In this document: in pieces, positions 17,363 to 32,341 of the stretch
Layout: each line of letters opens with the position of its first letter
How positions within the stretch are numbered: the first letter of the stretch is position 1
Source of the DNA: Nakamurella sp. PAMC28650
Lineage (GTDB): Bacteria > Actinomycetota > Actinomycetes > Mycobacteriales > Nakamurellaceae
DNA: 64,000 nt
Direction: 5' to 3'
NCBI RefSeq assembly: GCF_014303395.1
Contig: NZ_CP060298.1
Span: forward strand, 806,001 to 870,000
Notes under the pieces: model-generated
The model's database searches: none
Told to the model about the DNA's origin: nothing
The model's input: only the letters and a program-made list of their open reading frames with translations
Position numbers and translations under genes: made by a program

Positions 17363-17947
17363 TCAGGAGGCGGGGCTGATCACCACTCGACGCCGCGGTT
17401 CTTCGCCCTCGCTCGACGATTCCACGCCCGACACGGTGGCCACGGCATCGTGCACGACCTTGCGCTCGAACGGGTTCATCGCAGGCATCTTGAAGGCCTC
17501 ACCGCTGTCGCGTACCTCTTCCGCCGTCGACGTGCCGAGGTCGGTCAGCTCCGTGCGGCGACGAGCCCGGTAGCCGGCCACGTCGAGCATCAGCCGCGAC
17601 CGTTGACCGGTCTCGGCCGTCGCGGCCAACCTGGTGAGCTCTTGGAGCGCATCGAGTACCTCGCCGCGCTCCCCGACCAGCTTGTCGACATCGCCGTCAC
17701 CGATGATCGAGACGACCGCACGCTCGCCCTCGACGTCCAGGTCGATGTCGCCGTCGAAGTCCAGGATGTCCAGCAGACGCTCGAGGTAGTCACCGGCCGC
17801 GTCGCCCTCGGCGACCAGCAGCTCGTGCTTGCCCAGGCGCTTCCCGTTGTCCTCGCCCGCAACATTCTGGGCGTCACCAGCATCGATGTCAGCATCCTGG
17901 CTGATCGGCTCGACGATCTCGTCGGCGATGGTCGTGTTCTCGGTCAT
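17363..17947 (-). CDS. jag: Jag/KhpB RNA-binding protein (KH and R3H domains)
   Basis: Cytoplasmic RNA-binding protein encoded next to yidC in most Gram-positive bacteria. A divergent KH domain occupies about 60-130 (with VSIIGDGDVDKLVGERGEVL), and an R3H domain follows (FKMPAMNPFERKVVHDAV near 160-178). The N-terminal 45 residues are acidic and variable. The ATG at 17947 has AGAGG 7 nt upstream, and an upstream in-frame start at 17980 is not supported. It has 194 residues, a usual length for actinobacterial members. Confidence 0.92.
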   Translation of the reverse strand: MTENTTIADEIVEPISQDADIDAGDAQNVAGEDNGKRLGKHELLVAEGDAAGDYLERLLDILDFDGDIDLDVEGERAVVSIIGDGDVDKLVGERGEVLDALQELTRLAATAETGQRSRLMLDVAGYRARRRTELTDLGTSTAEEVRDSGEAFKMPAMNPFERKVVHDAVATVSGVESSSEGEEPRRRVVISPAS

Positions 17948-18055
17948 GGACTTACCTCTTCCGTTCGCATACAGGTTCATGTTCGAGCGCCGCGCATTTC
18001 GCAGGTCGGGGGGATACCGGCACGAATGGCGATGCCGCTCGTCGACCGTGGAGAA

Positions 18056-19342
18056 CTACCGCTGACCCGGCTTCCTCTTCTTGGCGTTGGACGGAGCGGA
18101 TCGGGGCTTCGGCTTCGCAGCCCCGGCCCCGGCGACCGAGCCGGCCGCCAGATCGGGGGCACTGCCACCACTGGTCGTACCGACACCGTTGGTCGTACCG
18201 ATACCGTTCGTCGATGGGTTGCCGTTCGACGAGGCGACGCCGTTCTTCGTCAATGAAGGAGGTGCGCCCGCTCCGCTGCGCACTCTCGACGAACCGTCGT
18301 CGGGGCCGTTCCCCGAGCGATTTCCAGGCTTGGAGGACGGTTGGACGACGCTGCGCTTCGCACCGGCAGCGGGTCGCGCACCAGCGGCGGGCTTCGCGCC
18401 GACCGCCGGCTTGGCACCGACCGCCGGCTTGGTCACCGGACGAGCACCCGGCGCGGGCTTGGAGAACTTCGCAGCTTCTCTGGCCTCCTCGACGACCATC
18501 GACTCGGCAAGCAGCTTCTTGTCCTGGATCCGGTGGGCGAAGTACAGCTGGCCGAAAGTCCAGGTGTTGTTGGAGAGCCAGTAGAACAGGATGGCAAGCG
18601 GGAAGAACGGACCACCGATGACGACGAACAACGGAAAGACGTACTGCATGAGCTTGTTCATGATCGCGGCCTGCGGAACCGCCTCGTTGTCGCCCTGCAT
18701 CTGCTTCTGGCGTGCAACGGACCGGCGGCTGGTGAGGAACGTGGCGATACCGGCCAGGATGGTCAGCGGGATACCGACCGCGATCACGGTGGAACGAATG
18801 CCGTCGAGACCGTCGGGTCCGAGGCCGATCTGCTTCGCGGTGCTGACCAGGGGCTGGGTCATGTAGGACGACAGCGGTGCTCCACCAAACAACTTCGCAT
18901 GGACGAAGGAGGACACGTCCGACGCGCCGAAGAAGTAGTTCTCCTGCTGATTGGGCTTGAAGGATCGCAACACGTGGAACAGGCCGATGAAGACCGGAGC
19001 CTGGATCAACGCGGGCAGGCAGCCGCCCAGCGGGTTGACTCCGGCTTCCTTGTTGAACTTCTGCATCTCCTCGGCGAGGCGGGTGCGGTCATCCTTGTAC
19101 TTCTCCCGGAGCTTCTTGAGCTCGGGCGCGACGGCCTGCATCTTCATCTGCGAGTTCATCTGCCCCATGAAGGGCTTGAAGAGAAGACTTCGCAGGGTGA
19201 AGACGAGGAAGATGACCGACAGCACCCAGGCCCACGGGTTGCCGTCACCCAGCACCTGTCCGAAGATCTTGTGCCACACCCACATGATCCCGGAGACCGG
19301 GTAGTAGATGTAGTCGAGGGAGAAGAAGTCAAAACTCTTCAC
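18056..19342 (-). CDS. yidC: membrane protein insertase YidC
   Basis: YidC/Oxa1 insertase that helps integrate and fold inner-membrane proteins. The 428-residue product has the conserved core with membrane segments near 15-35, 38-58, 108-128, 180-205 and 230-262, including NPLGGCLPALIQAPVFIGLF. The cytoplasmic tail from about 300 on is low-complexity (repeats of KPAVGAKPAAGARP, then Gly/Ser/Asn-rich) and ends in a strongly basic KKRKPGQR, typical of actinobacterial YidC and likely ribosome-contacting. The GTG start at 19342 overlaps the yidD stop (GTGA) and has GGAG 9 nt upstream. Confidence 0.96.
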   Translation of the reverse strand: MKSFDFFSLDYIYYPVSGIMWVWHKIFGQVLGDGNPWAWVLSVIFLVFTLRSLLFKPFMGQMNSQMKMQAVAPELKKLREKYKDDRTRLAEEMQKFNKEAGVNPLGGCLPALIQAPVFIGLFHVLRSFKPNQQENYFFGASDVSSFVHAKLFGGAPLSSYMTQPLVSTAKQIGLGPDGLDGIRSTVIAVGIPLTILAGIATFLTSRRSVARQKQMQGDNEAVPQAAIMNKLMQYVFPLFVVIGGPFFPLAILFYWLSNNTWTFGQLYFAHRIQDKKLLAESMVVEEAREAAKFSKPAPGARPVTKPAVGAKPAVGAKPAAGARPAAGAKRSVVQPSSKPGNRSGNGPDDGSSRVRSGAGAPPSLTKNGVASSNGNPSTNGIGTTNGVGTTSGGSAPDLAAGSVAGAGAAKPKPRSAPSNAKKRKPGQR

Positions 19343-19755
19343 GCGGCATTGCTCCGGGGGGTCGGCGGTTCGGCTGCTGCCGACCGCGCATCTGTGGTCA
19401 GAAGGACGGGCAGCCCCGCCTCTTCCTGTCTCCTGCTGGAAGAGTCGATGGATCGCTCAGCATTCATCTGGCGATCCGACACGGGATTCACAGTCACTGA
19501 ACTTTCAGAACGACCGTGGCGTTCCCGAGCGGGCGGAACCGGGTCGTACCCGCCGCGGTGCCATGGGTGACAGCGGCTGATCCGACGGACCGACACCCAG
19601 CTTCCCCTCACGGCACCGTGCTGAAGCAACGCATCGACGGCGTAGGCGCTACAACTGGGCTCGTAACGGCAGGTGGCCGGCAGGGCTGGAGAGACGAACC
19701 GCCGGTAGAAGCGGATCGGAGCGAGCAACGCCCGGGTCGCGAACGAAGTCGTCAT
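19339..19755 (-). CDS. yidD: membrane protein insertion efficiency factor YidD
   Basis: Small membrane-associated factor linked to YidC function. The family core is complete: a basic N-terminal helix (LLAPIRFYRRFVSPALP), then CRYEPSCSAYAVDALLQHG and RISRCHPWHRGGYDPVP with the three conserved Cys. The protein runs to 138 residues, about 60 more than a minimal YidD; the tail is Ser/Glu/Arg-rich and not conserved. It overlaps rnpA by ATGA upstream and yidC by GTGA downstream, so four genes are translationally linked. Confidence 0.93.
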   Translation of the reverse strand: MTTSFATRALLAPIRFYRRFVSPALPATCRYEPSCSAYAVDALLQHGAVRGSWVSVRRISRCHPWHRGGYDPVPPARERHGRSESSVTVNPVSDRQMNAERSIDSSSRRQEEAGLPVLLTTDARSAAAEPPTPRSNAA

Positions 19756-20150
19756 GCCGGATCTCCCTTCAGTGGCGTCGGCGAGGCTGGCGCCCTCCCG
19801 GCCCCGGTACCCAATTTTCGCACTGCCGCGCGCAACCCGGACTCCAGATCGCCACCGAGTTCGGTGCTGGAGGCGGAAGCCGCCGAAGGGAGGGCACGGA
19901 CGACCACGGCCGTCCCGGGAGCCAGCGCACTCAGTTGTTCGCGAACGAGCGGCCGAAGACGACGGGTGACGCGGTGACGGACCACCGAGTTCCCCACTTT
20001 GGCAGAAACGACAAATCCGGCGCGGGGTGGCACGTCCTGACCTGTGGACAGGACGTGGACCACCAAACGCCGGGTGCCGGCACGACGGCCGGCCCGCACG
20101 ACCGACGCGAAGTCAGCTGCAGAGCGTAGTCGCGCACCCATGGGCAGCAC
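19752..20150 (-). CDS. rnpA: ribonuclease P protein component
   Basis: Protein subunit of RNase P, which matures tRNA 5' ends with its catalytic RNA. The RNR-type motif SVVRHRVTRRLRPLVRE is present near 55-71, preceded by the conserved ADFASVVRAGRR and AGFVVSAKVGN segments. The start is taken as GTG at 20150 because Val/Met-Leu-Pro is the usual actinobacterial N-terminus, though an ATG exists at 20141. It lies 28 bp after rpmH. Confidence 0.95.
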   Translation of the reverse strand: MLPMGARLRSAADFASVVRAGRRAGTRRLVVHVLSTGQDVPPRAGFVVSAKVGNSVVRHRVTRRLRPLVREQLSALAPGTAVVVRALPSAASASSTELGGDLESGLRAAVRKLGTGAGRAPASPTPLKGDPA

Positions 20151-20178
20151 CTACGCGGCAGTGCGGTCGAAGTCGATG

Positions 20179-20316
20179 TCAGGCCGAAATCTTGTCGCGG
20201 CCCTTGCCGCGGCGGGCCGACAGGATCGCGCGGCCGGCACGGGTCCGCATACGCAGGCGGAAACCGTGGACCTTCGCGCGGCGACGGTTGTTGGGCTGGA
20301 AGGTGCGCTTGCTCAA
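20179..20316 (-). CDS. rpmH: 50S ribosomal protein L34
   Basis: A 45-residue product with the standard L34 sequence [20 protein letters not shown], then [18 protein letters not shown]. It starts at TTG 20316, with GGAGAG 6 nt upstream; no ATG or GTG is available at the family start. It is the first gene of the leftward operon rpmH-rnpA-yidD-yidC-jag-rsmG. Confidence 0.96.
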   Translation of the reverse strand: MSKRTFQPNNRRRAKVHGFRLRMRTRAGRAILSARRGKGRDKISA

Positions 20317-20841
20317 GGTGATCTCTCCAAGGTTCGAACTGCGGGACTACGTGCTCCGCCGGTGGACGTCATGCCGTCGACCTGCCGTTGTTCGGCCGGT
20401 TCGCACACGAACAGCTCGGACCGGTGGGATGTCCCATCGGCCGCGACGCCGTTCATCACCAGGACAAACCGCTTCAGGCCATGGTTCACACGGCATGCAG
20501 CCCCCGGCACCGTACGGGTCTGAACCCAGGGTAGAGACAGAAGGTCGTAGGGGTCAAACCCGGCGGTCCCAGACTTTCGCGACACGCCGATCGAAATACT
20601 TGCCTGGACCGGGCACCTTGTGGGATCGACCGATGTGTTGTTAGCTTTCCCCGGCCACGGCCCGCAGAATCGGACCGCCACCCGTACGTGATCCCAACGC
20701 CCAAGCTGCTCGGCTGTTGACCGACTGCTGCCGACGTCGTAGACCGCTGTGTGATAGGTGTCGACCGACAGTTGTCCACACCCGGTGGACAACTCTGTGG
20801 ATGGACGACGACGGCACGGCAGGAACGGGAGGGATTTCTCA
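20317..20841. promoter_or_regulatory. rpmH-dnaA divergent region with dnaA control elements
   Basis: This 525-bp divergent gap holds the promoters for rpmH and dnaA. A possible dnaA promoter is TTGACC at 20717-20722, 17 bp, then TAGACC at 20740-20745. Just downstream lie one exact DnaA box TTGTCCACA (20772-20780) and an opposite-facing copy GGTGGACAA (20784-20792) with one mismatch, a likely autoregulatory site. The -10 match is weak, so the promoter itself is tentative. The remainder has no recognised feature. Confidence 0.5.
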
Positions 20842-22386
20842 GTGGCGGACGATCCTGCCGACCTACAGGCCGTGTGGCAGCAGGTGGTGGCGGATCTTTC
20901 CTCCTCACTTTCCTCCCACCAGCGCGCTTGGCTGGCCATCACCGATCTCGTCGGCCTGATCGGCACGACCGCGTTGATCGCAGCCCCGTCGGGTTTCGCC
21001 AGGGACACCATCGAGCGGACACTTCGCGAGCCGATCACCGCCGCGCTGTCTGCGCGCATGCAGCTCCCGATCAGTCTGGCCGTGACCGTCAGCGAGAGTG
21101 CCGCTGCATCGCCGGGCCCCGAGCTGGCTGGTCTGGAGTCGGGGGACGGCATCGCCGGCCCGATGACAGCGGGCAGCGCGCTCGGTCATGTGAACGGTGG
21201 GATCAACGGCGCCGTCAACGGCGCGTCCACAGCGTCGAAGGACACCGACGACGACGACTACGTCGACGAGGAGGCCGACGCCCTTGCGACGGTCACCGAG
21301 ATCTGGCCGACCTACGCGGTGCGCCGCGACACGGCACCGGCCAGCTCTGCACAGACGCGGTTGAACGACAAGTACCACTTCGAGACGTTCGTCATCGGCT
21401 CGTCCAACCGCTTCTCGCACGCGGCCGCTGTTGCGGTGGCCGAGGCGCCGGCGGTCGCCTACAACCCGCTCTTCATCTGGGGCGACTCCGGCCTGGGCAA
21501 GACCCACCTGCTGCACGGGATCGGGCACTACGCCCAGCGGCTCTTCCCCGGCATCCGCGTGCGGTACGTCTCCAGCGAGGAGTTCACCAACGATTTCATC
21601 AACTCGCTCCGCGACGACCGGAAGGTGGCCTTCCAGCGCCGCTACCGCGACGTCGACGTGCTGCTGGTGGACGACATCCAGTTCCTGGAGGGCAAAGAGG
21701 GCACCCAGGAGGAGTTCTTCCACACCTTCAACACCCTCTACAACGCCAACAAGCAGATCGTCATCTCCTCTGACCGGGCCCCCAAACGGCTGGAAACCCT
21801 GGAGGACCGACTGCGGACGCGCTTCGAGTGGGGCCTGACCACCGATATCCAGCCGCCGGAACTGGAAACGCGCATCGCGATCCTTCGCAAGAAGGCCTCG
21901 CTGGACGGCCTGAACGCTCCTGACGACGTCATGGAGTTCATCGCCAGCCGGATCGAGCGCAACATCCGTGAGCTCGAGGGCGCACTGATCCGTGTGACGG
22001 CGTTCGCGTCGCTCAACAAGCAGCCCGTGGACCTGTCGCTCGCGCAGATCGTGCTCCGGGACCTGATCAGGGACTCGGTGTCCAACGACATCGACGCCGC
22101 GACGATCATGGCGGTCACGGCTGAGTACTTCAACGTGACCCTCGACGAACTCTGCGGGCAGTCCAAGACGAGGGCGATCGCCTCGGCACGGCAGATGGCC
22201 ATGTACCTGTGCCGTGAGCTCACCGACCTGACGCTGCCGAAGATCGGCACCACCTTCGGCGGCCGCGACCATACGACCGTCATGCACGCGGCCAAGAAGA
22301 TACGCACCGAGATCGCCGAACGACGCCAGACCTACGACCACGTCCAGGAGCTCTCGGCCCGCATCCGCGACCGTTCGCGTCGCTGA
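20842..22386 (+). CDS. dnaA: chromosomal replication initiator DnaA
   Basis: AAA+ initiator that binds DnaA boxes and melts the origin. In the 514-residue product: domain I ([16 protein letters not shown]) at the N-terminus, an acidic Asp/Glu-rich domain II linker (about 110-160), Walker [10 protein letters not shown] (214-222), Walker [12 protein letters not shown] (about 271-281), and the DnaA signature with [14 protein letters not shown] (about 470-483) in domain IV. The GTG at 20842 with GGGAGG 8 nt upstream is preferred over an upstream in-frame GTG at 20758, which overlaps the DnaA boxes. Confidence 0.98.
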   Translation: MADDPADLQAVWQQVVADLSSSLSSHQRAWLAITDLVGLIGTTALIAAPSGFARDTIERTLREPITAALSARMQLPISLAVTVSESAAASPGPELAGLESGDGIAGPMTAGSALGHVNGGINGAVNGASTASKDTDDDDYVDEEADALATVTEIWPTYAVRRDTAPASSAQTRLNDKYHFETFVIGSSNRFSHAAAVAVAEAPAVAYNPLFIWGDSGLGKTHLLHGIGHYAQRLFPGIRVRYVSSEEFTNDFINSLRDDRKVAFQRRYRDVDVLLVDDIQFLEGKEGTQEEFFHTFNTLYNANKQIVISSDRAPKRLETLEDRLRTRFEWGLTTDIQPPELETRIAILRKKASLDGLNAPDDVMEFIASRIERNIRELEGALIRVTAFASLNKQPVDLSLAQIVLRDLIRDSVSNDIDAATIMAVTAEYFNVTLDELCGQSKTRAIASARQMAMYLCRELTDLTLPKIGTTFGGRDHTTVMHAAKKIRTEIAERRQTYDHVQELSARIRDRSRR

Positions 22387-23467
22387 CCCTCCCGCCGTCG
22401 GGACGTCCCGGCCTGCGACCGACTGGTCGCACATCATGCAGACGCGCAGTCCGGCATGCGACTTCCAGACGCGCCACCGCCTGCTGTGCGACCCGCCGAC
22501 GTGCGTCGCCCGACGGACGCCCTGTCGGCACGTCGCCGGGCGACGCACGCCCTGCCGGCACGTCGCCGGGCGACGCACGCCCTGCCGGCGCGCCACCGGC
22601 CGACTCACGACCTGCCGGCACGCCGCCGGCCGACGATCCACCGGCCGACCCCCGTCTGCCACGGCAGGGGGTCCCGTCCGGCCGTGGTCACCGTGGTCGT
22701 CGGACCCTGGTGGCCTCTCGCCGCCCTCAGAGGAACGTGGCGCGACTCCTTTGCACAAAGGGGACCGACCACCGACTGCTGTGCCTTCGATTTCACTCGC
22801 GGCACGGACGCCGGTGGGACACAAACGGGCCGGATGCTCTGCGCCCGATGACGCCACGCCGGGAGCGCCACGCCGGGAGACGAACTAATTTGGCGTTCTT
22901 CCGACCATGCACATCGTGTGCACAACTCTGTGGATGAAGGGGGATCAAACGGGGACAACTCCAGCCCGGTCCGATCGGTCCCCAATGCCGGAGGTTGTCC
23001 ACCGTGGCCGTGCATGGGTCCGTCCCCACCTCGCCACGCCGTGCCCCCTGCGTCGATCAGGCTCCGTCCACACCATCCACAGTGCTTACTGTTACTACTG
23101 TTTTTCTCTTCTGGAGAGAAGCACTTCAAGGTTGAGTGTGTGCATCGCCCGGAACGACCCGTCGGCCGGAACCACCCTGGGGTGACGCGGGCCCCGAGTT
23201 GGCCGTACGGTTGCACTCCCCGGAGCAGAACAAGCCACCGATACCCGAAGACCAGCGCAGCCAGTCCGACCAACGTCAACACACCACCCGTTCGCACACC
23301 ACGCACCTCCCCCAGGCCTCGGATCTTCGTCACCACATTCGAGTACCTACCACCGACAGTCAGCCTGACCTGCACAGACCTACTCGAAGACCGTCGGCCA
23401 CGACGTCCATCACCAGCCCTGCGCGGCCTATCAGCCGCATTTGACCAAGGTCCATTTCGGAGGATCG
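22387..23467. other. probable oriC (dnaA-dnaN intergenic region)
   Basis: The 1081-bp gap is the expected origin position. DnaA-box-like 9-mers by eye: TGTGCACAA 22917-22925 and TTGTCCACC 22995-23003 (one mismatch each to TTGTCCACA or its complement); TGTGGATGA 22929-22937, CGGGGACAA 22950-22958 and CCGTCCACA 23064-23072 (two mismatches each). The AT-richest stretch, 23086-23115, contains TTACTGTTACTACTGTTTTT and may be the unwinding element. A 30-bp tandem repeat occupies the dnaA-proximal part. Open frames here show no protein features. Confidence 0.8.
22501..22620. repeat. four 30-bp tandem repeats in the origin region
   Basis: Units start at 22501, 22531, 22561 and 22591, with a fifth degenerate one to about 22650. 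The second and third differ at one base; the first and fourth are more diverged. Each unit holds GTCGCCGGGCGAC, itself a near-palindrome, and CCCTGCCGGC. Direct contiguity without spacers rules out a CRISPR array. Confidence 0.85.
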
Positions 23468-24592
23468 ATGAAGTTCCGCGTCGCCCGCGAAGATCTCGCT
23501 GACGCAGTCGCCTGGGTAGCCAAGTCGCTGCCCAGTCGCCCGCCGGTGCCAGTGCTCGGCGGAATCCTGCTCGAGGTCGACGGTTCGATCCTGGTCGTCG
23601 CCGGATTCGACTACGAGGTCTCCACCAGGGCCGAGGTGTCCGTGGACGCCGATTCCGCCGGTCGGGTGCTCGTGTCCGGACGTCTTCTGGCCGAGATCAC
23701 CAGGGCGCTTCCTTCGGGCAAGCCGGTGGAGATCCAGACCGACGGGTCCCGCGTCGTGATCACCGGAGGGTCGGCCCGGTTCACGCTGCCGACGATGCCG
23801 GTCGAGGACTACCCGCCGCTGCCGGCGATGCCGGCGGCCTCGGGCAAGGTGAATGCCGCGGCCTTCGCCGAAGCCGTCGTCCAGACAGCCGTCGCCGCCG
23901 GGCGCGACGACACGCTGCCGATGCTGACCGGTGTGCGGGTCGAGATCGAGGGGGAGAAGCTGACCCTCGCCGCAACCGACCGCTTCCGTCTGGCGGTGCG
24001 GGAGCTGTCCTGGACCCCGGATGCACCGGACATGTCCACCTCGGTGCTCGTGCCGGCGCGGACGCTGGCCGATGCCGCCAAGAGTCTTGGTGGTTCCAAC
24101 GAGGTGATCGTCGGCCTGGGCGACGGATTGCTCGGACTGCAGGCCGGCGGCCGCCGCACCACCGTCCGTCTGCTGGACGTCGAATTCGTGAAGTACCGCT
24201 CGTTGCTGCCCAGCGAGCACACCACGACGGTTGACGTGCCGGTCGGCGAACTGGGTGAGGCGATCAAGCGCGTTGCCCTGGTCACCGACCGTGGCCATCA
24301 CCTGCGGATGCAGGTCACCGACGGCGTGCTGACCCTTACGGCGGGCGGCGATGACGAGGGGCGCGCCGAGGAGGAACTCGGCGTGGAGGCCGATGGAGCC
24401 GAACTGCTGATCGCGTTCAACCCCTCCTATCTGCTGGACGGTCTCGGGGTGCTGCATTCGGACACCGTGCGCCTGGCCTTCACCACGCCTTCGCGGCCGG
24501 CGCTGCTTCTTCCGCTGATCACCAAGGACGAGGAGCACACGGTCGACCCGGCCTACCGCTACCTGGTGATGCCGGCCCGTCTCCCGGGCTGA
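23468..24592 (+). CDS. dnaN: DNA polymerase III beta sliding clamp
   Basis: Ring-shaped processivity clamp for DNA polymerase III. The 374-residue product shows three tandem clamp domains beginning [21 protein letters not shown] and ending [12 protein letters not shown], the usual C-terminus. The ATG at 23468 is preceded by GGAGG 4 nt away; the frame is open upstream to 23441 without support. It is separated from recF by 232 bp, which contains a palindromic element. Confidence 0.97.
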   Translation: MKFRVAREDLADAVAWVAKSLPSRPPVPVLGGILLEVDGSILVVAGFDYEVSTRAEVSVDADSAGRVLVSGRLLAEITRALPSGKPVEIQTDGSRVVITGGSARFTLPTMPVEDYPPLPAMPAASGKVNAAAFAEAVVQTAVAAGRDDTLPMLTGVRVEIEGEKLTLAATDRFRLAVRELSWTPDAPDMSTSVLVPARTLADAAKSLGGSNEVIVGLGDGLLGLQAGGRRTTVRLLDVEFVKYRSLLPSEHTTTVDVPVGELGEAIKRVALVTDRGHHLRMQVTDGVLTLTAGGDDEGRAEEELGVEADGAELLIAFNPSYLLDGLGVLHSDTVRLAFTTPSRPALLLPLITKDEEHTVDPAYRYLVMPARLPG

Positions 24593-24619
24593 TGCCATGC
24601 GCGGGGCCGACTCTGGGTG

Positions 24620-24699
24620 GCGTGGATCAACTTCCCAGGCATGGACGAAAATGACGACTCCTGTCACTCTCGTCCCAAATCGAGCATGTTGATCCATGC
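24620..24699. repeat. palindromic dispersed element, copy A (shortened)
   Basis: Begins GCGTGGATCAACTTCCCAGG and ends ATGTTGATCCATGC. It aligns with the reverse complement of the copy at 26589-26687 over its full length but lacks about 20 bp inside the second arm. It is located between dnaN and recF. Confidence 0.8.
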
Positions 24700-24824
24700 A
24701 GGGCCGGGACAAACGGGTGCGGACCCAGCGCTCGCCGAACCAACGAGCACCGACGCCCCAGACACAGACCTGGCGGATGCGGATCGGGGAAAAGTGCTGA
24801 TCCCGGTGGGCAGGGGCTGAGACG

Positions 24825-25955
24825 ATGTACGTCCGTCATCTGTCCCTCGTCGACTTCCGTTCCTGGCCGACCGCCGAGTGGCCGCTCACGCCCGGTGCCA
24901 ACGTCCTGATCGGCCGCAACGGAGCGGGCAAGACCAACCTGGTCGAGGCGCTGGGCTACCTGGCCACACTGTCGTCGCACCGTGTCGCCTCCGATGCACC
25001 GTTGATCGCCCGCGGCGCCGAGCGGGGCATCATCCGGGCGGCCGTCGTGTCGGCCGGCCGCGAATTGATGCTTGAGGTGGAGATCACCGCAGGCAGGGCC
25101 AACCGGGCCCGGATCAACCGCGCCCCGGTGACCAGGGCCAGGGACATCCTCGGTGTCTTGCGCACGGTGCTCTTCGCTCCGGAGGATCTTGCCCTGGTGC
25201 GGGGTGACCCGTCCGAGCGACGCAAGTTTCTGGATGACGTCCTGATCATGCGGACCCCGCGGCTCGCGGGGGTGAAATCGGACTACGACCGGGTCCTGAA
25301 GCAGCGCAGCGCACTGTTGAAATCGGCCGGGCCGCGCCGCCGGACCCCCGGGGCCGACCTGTCCACCCTGGACGTCTGGGACGAGCACCTGGCCGCGGCC
25401 GGTGCAGCGCTGCTGCTGGCCAGGCTGGACCTGGTCGCCGAGATCAACCCCCACGTGGTGGCCGCCTACGCCGACATCGCGCCCGCGTCGGCCGCCATCG
25501 ATCTGGTGTACCGCTCGTCGTTGGGCGACGCGCTGCCCGCTGCCGGACGGACCGAATCGGATCTGCGGGCGGCCCTGCTGGAGGAGATGACGAAACTTCG
25601 GCAGCAGGAATTGGAACGCGGCGTCTGCCTGGTCGGTCCGCACCGTGACGACCTGGAACTCAGACTGGGGGAGGGGCCGGCCAAAGGCTATGCGTCGCAT
25701 GGTGAGTCGTGGTCGTTGGCACTCGCGCTGAAGCTCGGCGCCTTCTCCCTGCTGCGGTCGGACGGCGTCGACCCCGTGTTGGTACTCGACGACGTGTTCG
25801 CCGAGCTCGACACGTCGCGGCGTGACAGGCTGACGGAGTTGGTGGCCGACGCCGACCAGGTGCTCATCACCGCAGCGGTTCTCGGCGATGTTCCGCCCGC
25901 GTTGGCCGGTAGTCGTCATCTCGTGATCGACGGCAGGATCGAGGCGGTGGCATGA
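24825..25955 (+). CDS. recF: DNA replication and repair protein RecF
   Basis: SMC-like ATPase that helps load RecA at single-strand gaps. The P-loop [14 protein letters not shown] (30-43), signature region [13 protein letters not shown] and Walker [13 protein letters not shown] are all intact in the 376-residue product. The ATG at 24825 follows the purine-rich AGGGG by 8 nt. Its stop overlaps the next gene start (ATGA). Confidence 0.96.
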   Translation: MYVRHLSLVDFRSWPTAEWPLTPGANVLIGRNGAGKTNLVEALGYLATLSSHRVASDAPLIARGAERGIIRAAVVSAGRELMLEVEITAGRANRARINRAPVTRARDILGVLRTVLFAPEDLALVRGDPSERRKFLDDVLIMRTPRLAGVKSDYDRVLKQRSALLKSAGPRRRTPGADLSTLDVWDEHLAAAGAALLLARLDLVAEINPHVVAAYADIAPASAAIDLVYRSSLGDALPAAGRTESDLRAALLEEMTKLRQQELERGVCLVGPHRDDLELRLGEGPAKGYASHGESWSLALALKLGAFSLLRSDGVDPVLVLDDVFAELDTSRRDRLTELVADADQVLITAAVLGDVPPALAGSRHLVIDGRIEAVA

Positions 25956-26524
25956 CGGACGACGTCAGCTCTGGTACGTCGGGCAAGAAGACAGGGTCGG
26001 AGCGGCGCGGGGCCGACCTGGCCCGTGACGCGCTCGCGGCGGCCCGTGAACAGAGTGCCGCGCGCCGGAAGGCAGCGGCCCGCAATGCCGACGCCAATCC
26101 GAAGGGTCGCCGATCCGGTTCTGCCGCATCGCTCCAGCGACGACGTTGGTCCGGATCTGGACCGGATTCCCGCGATCCAGCGCCGCTGGGCGCCACTTTG
26201 AAGCGCTGGATCGGGGACGCCGGAGCCGGTGCCGACCTGACGAAGGCCACCGTGCTGGGACGGTGGAAGGAGATCGCCGGGCCCAAGATCGCCGACCACT
26301 GCGAACCGATCTCGCTGATCGACGGCGAGCTCGTCCTGCGAGCCGAGTCAACCGCCTGGGCCACCCAGCTGCGTGGTCTCGCTCCGCAGATCGTCGCGAA
26401 GATCAACAAGGAGGTCGGACACGGTTCCGTCCTCCGGATCCGCGCCCTGGGTCCGTCAGGTCCGTCCTGGAGGTTCGGGCCACGTCATGTTTCCGGTCGG
26501 GGACCCCGCGACACCTATGGCTGA
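25952..26524 (+). CDS. dciA: DciA-family (DUF721) replicative helicase loader/operator
   Basis: DciA-type protein, which in bacteria without DnaC/DnaI acts with the replicative helicase DnaB. The 190-residue product has a basic, Ala/Arg-rich disordered N-terminal half and a DUF721 domain in the second half ([20 protein letters not shown], then [18 protein letters not shown]). The ATGA overlap with recF and position before gyrB are the standard actinobacterial arrangement. Confidence 0.9.
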   Translation: MTDDVSSGTSGKKTGSERRGADLARDALAAAREQSAARRKAAARNADANPKGRRSGSAASLQRRRWSGSGPDSRDPAPLGATLKRWIGDAGAGADLTKATVLGRWKEIAGPKIADHCEPISLIDGELVLRAESTAWATQLRGLAPQIVAKINKEVGHGSVLRIRALGPSGPSWRFGPRHVSGRGPRDTYG

Positions 26525-28927
<2,403 letters not shown>

Positions 28928-28939
28928 ACGACGTGGGGG

Positions 28940-28968
28940 CCCAAGGGTTCTCACCGAGAACCTGTGGG
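28940..28968. terminator. stem-loop in the gyrB-gyrA gap
   Basis: GGTTCTC and GAGAACC pair around the loop ACC, extended by CCCA/TGGG after a 2-nt internal mismatch. No T-run follows, so it may be a weak terminator, an attenuator or an RNA-processing site between gyrB and gyrA. Confidence 0.4.
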
Positions 28969-29010
28969 CTGACCTCGTGGTGCCCGGTTCTGCCGATCAA
29001 GCCCGCCCGT

Positions 29011-29041
29011 TTGTGCACAGTGTTCATCCACATGTGGACAC
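29011..29041. promoter_or_regulatory. two DnaA-box-like sites upstream of gyrA
   Basis: TTGTGCACA (29011-29019) and TGTGGACAC (29033-29041) each differ at one base from the consensus box or its complement. The second overlaps the palindrome TCCACATGTGGA. They lie about 50-80 bp before the gyrA start. Confidence 0.4.
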
Positions 29042-29089
29042 AGCCATCACCCGTTCGGGTGATCTGAAAGATTTGGAAGGTCCTTACAC

Positions 29090-31716
<2,627 letters not shown>

Positions 31717-31720
<4 letters not shown>

Positions 31721-32274
31721 CCACTCCGCGCGCAACACCTGCGGGTGCCCAGGTCTCACCGAGCGCAGTGGCGCCGGTGCGGCCGGCGGGTGCCATTCCG
31801 GCGGGACCCGTCGGGTCGAACGGTGGGAGCGCGATTCCCTCGGCTGCCTCGGACCGCGGCACCTCCACCAGCTCGGCCCCTCGACGGGCGAAGGGGCAGC
31901 GTCGTCCGCCTCGCCTGGCATCGCTGCAGCTCAAGCGGGTGGATCCGTGGACCGTCCTGAAGATCAGCCTGATCGTCGCGATCGTGATGTTCTTCGTCTG
32001 GATGATCGCCATCGGTGTGCTGTACCTGTCGCTGGGATCGTTGAACGTCTGGACCAAGATCAACTCCACCTACGAGACGTTGGTGACGCCGGACAGCGGG
32101 ACCGGGACGACCGGCCCGCTGGTGACACCGTCCGGCGTCTTCATCGTCGCGGGCGTCATCGGCGCGATCAACATCGTCCTGTTCACCGCCCTGTCCACGA
32201 TTGCCGCGTTCGTCTACAACGCGGCCGCCGGGATGTCGGGCGGGGTCGAGATCACCTTGGGCGAGCGCGACTGA
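31717..32274 (+). CDS. DUF3566 family membrane protein
   Basis: Actinobacterial membrane protein usually encoded after gyrA. It has a Pro/Ala/Ser-rich cytoplasmic N-terminus of about 60 residues, a basic stretch ([12 protein letters not shown]), and two predicted membrane segments at about 82-104 and 138-168 connected by an extracytoplasmic loop. The 185-residue product starts at GTG 31717, overlapping the gyrA stop. Function is unknown in the family; context suggests constitutive co-transcription with gyrase. Confidence 0.85.
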
Positions 32275-32341
32275 GTCCCTGGTTCCCCCGCGATCCCAGG
32301 GAGGCATTACCCATCTGTCACGGGCTGCGCGTGGACTGTCG

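Noticed and set aside
22501-22620. CRISPR array
   Set aside because: The 30-bp units are contiguous with no unique spacers and no cas genes are near.
22456-22851. 131-codon protein with a 10-residue repeat (RRATHALPAR) in the origin region
   Set aside because: The repeat period is a multiple of three so all frames stay open; there is no ribosome binding site, and the second half has no protein character.
20905-22857. 650-codon open frame antisense to dnaA
   Set aside because: Long antisense frames are expected in high-GC DNA; it mirrors dnaA codon structure and shows no domain.
24627-25919. 430-codon open frame antisense to recF
   Set aside because: Overlaps recF entirely; no start signal and composition typical of a complementary-strand shadow.
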